Source: Mesorhizobium temperatum (GTDB taxonomy: Bacteria; Pseudomonadota; Alphaproteobacteria; Rhizobiales; Rhizobiaceae). From it: a stretch of DNA of 64,000 nt. The notes under the pieces were generated by a model. It did not search any database and was not told where the DNA came from. It worked only from the letters and a program-made list of their open reading frames with translations. The position numbers were made by a program, and so were the translations under genes. Of the stretch, positions 60,294 to 64,000 are shown piece by piece. The DNA lies in the NCBI RefSeq assembly GCF_002284575.1, contig NZ_NPKJ01000053.1:1-64000 (forward strand), given 5' to 3'. The stretch's first letter is position 1. The number at the start of each line of letters is the position of its first letter.

Positions 60294-61190
60294 TTATGCG
60301 GCTTCCACCCGGCGCTCATGCGACCGGACGAACTCCTGAAGCATCTCGAAGATCGACCCCTTCATGTCGTCACGCGCCAGCGCGAATGCGACATTGGCCT
60401 GGATGAACCCCTCCTTCGAGCCGCAGTCGAACATTCGACCGTTGAAGGGCTGGGCGAAGAAAGCCTGGCTCTGCGCAAGGCGGACCATGGCGTCGGTCAG
60501 CTGAATCTCGTTGCCGGCGCCGCGCTGCTGATTGCCGAGCAGCGCGAAGATCTCGGGCTGCAGGATGTAGCGGCCGTTGATGTAGTAGTTCGACGGCGCA
60601 TTGGCCGGAGCCGGCTTTTCGACCATGGCGGTGACCTCGAAACCCGAGCCGACATCCGCGCCGCAGCCGACAATGCCATATTTGCTGGTCTCGGTCGGGT
60701 CGCAGCGCTCGACGGCGATAACGTTTCCACCGGTCTGCGCATAGAGGTCGGTAATTTCGGCGAGACATCCGCGCCCGCCGAAGGACACCATGTCCGGCAA
60801 CAGCAATGCAAAAGGCTCATCGCCGATGACCTCCCGGGCGCACCATACCGCATGGCCGAGACCTTGCGGCGACTGCTGCCGGATGAAGCTCGTCGCACCA
60901 GCCACGGGAAGCAGGCTTTCGAGCGCCTGAAGCTGCGCCGTCTTGCCGGTCTGCTCCAAGGTCCCGATCAGTTCGGGATGCAGATCGAAATAATCCTCAA
61001 TGACCGCCTTGTTGCGGCCCGTCACGAAGACAATGTGCTCGATGCCGGCTTCGAACGCCTCGTCCACCGCGTATTGCACGACAGGCCTGTCGACGACCGG
61101 CAGCATTTCCTTCGGCATCGATTTGGTCGCCGGCAGGAATCGCGTTCCGAGCCCCGCTACCGGTATGACTGCCTTCCTGACTTTCTTCAT
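60294..61190 (-). CDS. exoN: UTP-glucose-1-phosphate uridylyltransferase (ExoN/GalU)
   Basis: Makes UDP-glucose, the donor for the exo glycosyltransferases. The 298-residue protein has the signature AVIPVAGLGTRFLPATKSMPKEMLPVVDRPVVQYAVDEA given here by outline: glycine-rich AGLGTRFLPATK, PKEMLPVVDRP and the C-terminal FDCGSKEGF. Length is normal for GalU. It lies between exoP and exoO on the same strand, as in S. meliloti. Confidence 0.93.
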   Translation of the reverse strand: MKKVRKAVIPVAGLGTRFLPATKSMPKEMLPVVDRPVVQYAVDEAFEAGIEHIVFVTGRNKAVIEDYFDLHPELIGTLEQTGKTAQLQALESLLPVAGATSFIRQQSPQGLGHAVWCAREVIGDEPFALLLPDMVSFGGRGCLAEITDLYAQTGGNVIAVERCDPTETSKYGIVGCGADVGSGFEVTAMVEKPAPANAPSNYYINGRYILQPEIFALLGNQQRGAGNEIQLTDAMVRLAQSQAFFAQPFNGRMFDCGSKEGFIQANVAFALARDDMKGSIFEMLQEFVRSHERRVEAA

Positions 61191-61245
61191 TGCATATTCC
61201 TTCTGAGGAGATCACTTCAACCTGTCGCAGGCCGCCAAACTGTTT

Positions 61246-62214
61246 TCAGCTGCCTGCACCCTTCACCTCCCCCGCACCCGCGGCAAATTGCGCCGCCACC
61301 CTTCGCAGCCGAACGGCGATCGGCATGCCCATATGCCGAACCGCCGCCGGATCGCTGAGCACCGTCCACACCGCCTTGAGGGGGGATCGGGCCTTGATAT
61401 GCTGGACCAACGAAAGGAAAGACGCCGCCTTGCGCAGGCTGCGCGTGCGCCTCGCGAAAGCGGCCTCGGCGGCTGCGTCCATCGAATGGGTCCTGGCGAA
61501 AACGAGGTCGGCCTTGCGCATCGCCTCGACGTGATGGAGTTCAAGCACGCGGGAAATGGAGCCGGTCCGGATATGGTAGACATAGCCGGTCGTCGGCTCG
61601 ACCACGCATTTGCCGCCCTTGGCCAGAGCACTGGCCAGCAGGATGTAATCTTCGCCGATGATCAGGCCTTCGTCATAGCGAAGCCCGTTTTCGCTCAGGA
61701 AGCGTCGCTGGAAGATCGGTTTGAGATAGCCGAGATTGAACCTGGATTCGAAGACCACGTTGCCGGCGATATAGTCCGCCAGCGAGATTTCACCGAGCCC
61801 CTCCAGGTAGTCGGCCGGGAACATCGTCTCTTCGGCAACGCCGTCCTCGCGAACGACCTGGAGATTGTCGACCGCGATCTCGGCGCCCGCTTTCTCCGCA
61901 CGGTCAATCATGGTGCAGATTCGCCCGGGATAGACGGCGTCGTCGGAATCGAGGACCGCGACCCACCTGCCGCGGGCAAGCTCAAGGCCGGCATTCCTGG
62001 CGCCGCCGGGACCACGGTTTTGCTCAAGTGCGACAACGCGTACGATGTCTTCGGGGTAGGATCGCGCCAGATCGAGCGTCCGGTCGCGTGACTGGTCGTC
62101 GACGACGATGATTTCGACGCTGACATCGCGCTGGGCGATGGCGCTGGCGATCGCCCGCTCGATGGTCAGCTCCGCATTGTAGGCGGCAATGACAAAGGTG
62201 ACGTCAGGCTGCAT
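61246..62214 (-). CDS. exoO: Family 2 glycosyltransferase, ExoO-like
   Basis: A 322-residue inverting glycosyltransferase with a GT-A fold: VTFVIAAYNAELTIERAIAS, nucleotide-sugar VVDDQSRDRT and the DxD-type LDSDDAVYPG. In S. meliloti ExoO adds the fifth sugar (beta-1,6-glucose) of the succinoglycan unit. The role is assigned from similarity and cluster position. The Met at 62214 is preferred; a Met at 62268 overlaps the next gene more. It overlaps exoM by 11 bp. Confidence 0.87.
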   Translation of the reverse strand: MQPDVTFVIAAYNAELTIERAIASAIAQRDVSVEIIVVDDQSRDRTLDLARSYPEDIVRVVALEQNRGPGGARNAGLELARGRWVAVLDSDDAVYPGRICTMIDRAEKAGAEIAVDNLQVVREDGVAEETMFPADYLEGLGEISLADYIAGNVVFESRFNLGYLKPIFQRRFLSENGLRYDEGLIIGEDYILLASALAKGGKCVVEPTTGYVYHIRTGSISRVLELHHVEAMRKADLVFARTHSMDAAAEAAFARRTRSLRKAASFLSLVQHIKARSPLKAVWTVLSDPAAVRHMGMPIAVRLRRVAAQFAAGAGEVKGAGS

Positions 62215-63157
62215 GCTTGCCCCCTTCCTGCGGCGAGGGCAGGCCGTACTGGCGGATTTCACGCACACCGACGAGACCGCTCACGACGCCGACATGCATG
62301 ACGCCGCGAAGCACGCTGCGGTTCCTGCGCACGGGATTGATGGCGACCGGGATTGCCGATGCGAAACAAAAGACCGCCTTTGCCGAGGCAAGACCAACTT
62401 GCCTCACCAGCGCGAGCCCATTCGCGTCGCGCCCCAGAAGGTGCCCATGCGTTTGCCCGGCGCGGAACCGGCGGCGGCTGAGCCAGTCGAATGCGGCCCT
62501 GGCGCGCGGCACCACTTCGTCGACCCAGGCCTGCGGCGAAAAGGCGATGCGGCCGCCGGCCTTGACCATGTGATCGAAGAATTCGGTGTCCTCGCCGCCG
62601 GTCTGGCCACGCGCCAGGCTGAACCGTCGGCCGCGGAGGCAGTCGGCGCCCATCCTGAGCAGGACATTGCAAGTATAGCCGGTGCGGATCTCGCCGCGCA
62701 CCCAGACGGGCAGGGTCGAGTGAAAATCGCCGCGGCGCATCCAGTCGGGCGCGTCCGGCCGATAGCGCGCCCGCACCGGCCCGAGCACGGCGGCGGCGCC
62801 ACTCACCTCCGCCGTCGCCACCAGTTCGGCGAGCCATCTGGACGATGCCGTTTCGTCGTCGTCGAGGAAGGCGACGAGATCTGACGTGCTGGCATCGAGG
62901 CAGGCGTTGCGGGCGATCGAGATGTTGCGCGCCGGGCAATGATGGTAGCTGATCGGCAACTCCAACGTCTCCGCCAACGTCGCCACCAACAGCTCTGCCG
63001 TCGGGCCGTCATCATTATCGGCCACGATGACGCGGATGTCGTATCCCGAAGGCACGTCAAGGGCGGCTATCGAGCGAAGCGTGTCAGCAAGCTCCGGCCG
63101 CCGAAAGGTGCAGACGCAGATGTCGATGCTGCGGTTTTTTTCGGCCACACCCATCAC
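62204..63157 (-). CDS. exoM: Family 2 glycosyltransferase, ExoM-like
   Basis: A 317-residue cytoplasmic GT2 with ICVCTFRRPELADTLRSI, VIVADNDDG and FLDDDETAS (metal and donor binding), then a C-terminal membrane-association helix. In S. meliloti ExoM adds the fourth sugar (beta-1,4-glucose). It overlaps exoO and exoA at its ends (4 bp with exoA), as in an operon. Confidence 0.87.
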   Translation of the reverse strand: MMGVAEKNRSIDICVCTFRRPELADTLRSIAALDVPSGYDIRVIVADNDDGPTAELLVATLAETLELPISYHHCPARNISIARNACLDASTSDLVAFLDDDETASSRWLAELVATAEVSGAAAVLGPVRARYRPDAPDWMRRGDFHSTLPVWVRGEIRTGYTCNVLLRMGADCLRGRRFSLARGQTGGEDTEFFDHMVKAGGRIAFSPQAWVDEVVPRARAAFDWLSRRRFRAGQTHGHLLGRDANGLALVRQVGLASAKAVFCFASAIPVAINPVRRNRSVLRGVMHVGVVSGLVGVREIRQYGLPSPQEGGKHAA

Positions 63158-64000
63158 GCCGCCCTACGCTGTGATCGGGGTCCAAGCAGTTGCAGCCAGA
63201 AGCCGACGGACCAGCCGAAATGCATGACCATCGCCGAAATCCCGGCAAGCGCACTGTCCGGAGTGCGCTGGCTGATCGCGGTCCACGCGCCATAGCCGAG
63301 GCAGACCGACGCCCACACCAGCAGCGGCGTGATCGCCAGCCAATGGACGAAGGAAAAAGCCGCGAGAAGGACGACTGGGAACACCAGAAGCGGTACCATC
63401 TGCCGGACTTTCGGTATCATGCGGTGCTTGAGAATGTTCTTTGCCCGGCCGCGGCCATAGCCGAGATACTGGAAATAGAGGTCGGCGAGCGACGAGCGCG
63501 GGTAATAGATCATTTGCGTCTTGCCGCTCATCCAGATCCGGTAACCGGCCTTGCGCAGCCGGTAGTCGAGTTCCGCATCCTCGTTGTGGCTGAACGTCTC
63601 GTCATAGCCGCCCACCGCCTTGAAGGCCGATATTCGCATCAGCGCATGGTGGCCGTGATCGACCCACTCTCCCACTGAGAGATGCCGGTGCTTGGAGCCG
63701 CCAGTGCCGAGCTTGGAATTCTGTGCAGCCGCCACCGCTTTCTGCACCATTCCGCTGCCGCTGGTCAGCATGGAGACGACGACCGAATCCGCGCCGGTGA
63801 TCCGCGCCTCCTCGACCAGCCGATCGCAATAATCCGGGGGATAGCCGCCATGCGCGTCGATGCGAATGACATATTCAGCCCCTTCGCCATAACTGGCCAC
63901 GGCGAGATTGATCGCCGCACTCTGGAGGCGCTTTTCGTTGTGAAGAAGGATGATCCGCGGATCCTTCCCGGCGATCTCCTCGACGATCGCCCTTGTGCCG
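63154..64000 (-). CDS. exoA: Family 2 glycosyltransferase ExoA, 5' end beyond the window
   Basis: The visible 3' part (about 280 residues, reading from the window end) has the GT2 donor region GEGAEYVIRIDAHGGYPPDYC and the acceptor/membrane segments (VPLLVFPVVLLAAFSFVHWLAITPLLVWASV shortened) typical of ExoA, which adds the second sugar (beta-1,3-glucose) in S. meliloti. Codons for AINLAVAS continue to the last bases of the window, so the start lies outside. It overlaps exoM by 4 bp. Confidence 0.85.
   Translation of the reverse strand, partial: GTRAIVEEIAGKDPRIILLHNEKRLQSAAINLAVASYGEGAEYVIRIDAHGGYPPDYCDRLVEEARITGADSVVVSMLTSGSGMVQKAVAAAQNSKLGTGGSKHRHLSVGEWVDHGHHALMRISAFKAVGGYDETFSHNEDAELDYRLRKAGYRIWMSGKTQMIYYPRSSLADLYFQYLGYGRGRAKNILKHRMIPKVRQMVPLLVFPVVLLAAFSFVHWLAITPLLVWASVCLGYGAWTAISQRTPDSALAGISAMVMHFGWSVGFWLQLLGPRSQRRAA

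Overview
This 64 kb, high-GC window looks like chromosomal DNA of a rhizobial alphaproteobacterium, most like Mesorhizobium. The evidence is an exoA-exoM-exoO-exoN-exoP succinoglycan-type cluster, an ActS/ActR (RegB/RegA) redox two-component pair, an MmcB-type repair protein, the glnD-murJ-trpS-uspA-nfu order, and rhizobial palindromic intergenic repeats. I saw no phage, insertion sequence, CRISPR array, rRNA or tRNA.

Layout. 0-12 kb: prfC, an FAD oxidoreductase, a frameshifted DUF1963 gene, an amidase, a class II glutamine amidotransferase, an Lrp/AsnC regulator, dut with an overlapping HAD hydrolase, and a PEP-mutase-like gene overlapping a trans-3-hydroxyproline dehydratase. 12-20 kb: an EI24 membrane protein, a PfkB-family kinase, maeB divergent from mutS, and an aldo/keto reductase. 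20-33 kb: a DUF305 protein and a copper ATPase behind a CueR-type promoter, glnD, murJ, a vapBC pair, trpS, uspA, an Nfu-type protein, an L,D-transpeptidase and a cueR-like regulator that probably acts on the copper promoter 9 kb away. 33-42 kb: a TauE/SafE permease, mmcB, nhaA, actR/actS, hrpB, a decayed EamA transporter and a PIG-L deacetylase.

42.4-52.8 kb is the most distinctive region. One long operon encodes an ABC importer (binding protein, two permeases, a 67-aa membrane protein, two ATPases) followed by DhaL, DhaM, a free HPr, a full-length Enzyme I, a 141-aa helix-turn-helix-like protein and DhaK. The three parts that E. coli fuses in DhaM are separate genes here, and EI is full length. 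The operon therefore appears to carry its own PEP-driven phosphorelay linked to ABC uptake of dihydroxyacetone or a related short ketose or polyol. Four CTAAACA/TGTTTAG boxes lie in front of it.

53-64 kb: a 38-aa membrane peptide, a DUF2259 protein divergent from prpE, an acyltransferase-3 protein, and the exopolysaccharide genes exoP, exoN, exoO, exoM and exoA. exoA is cut by the window end.

Palindromic repeats recur through the window. One member of a family also seen between genes sits in frame inside hrpB and adds about 60 residues to the helicase.
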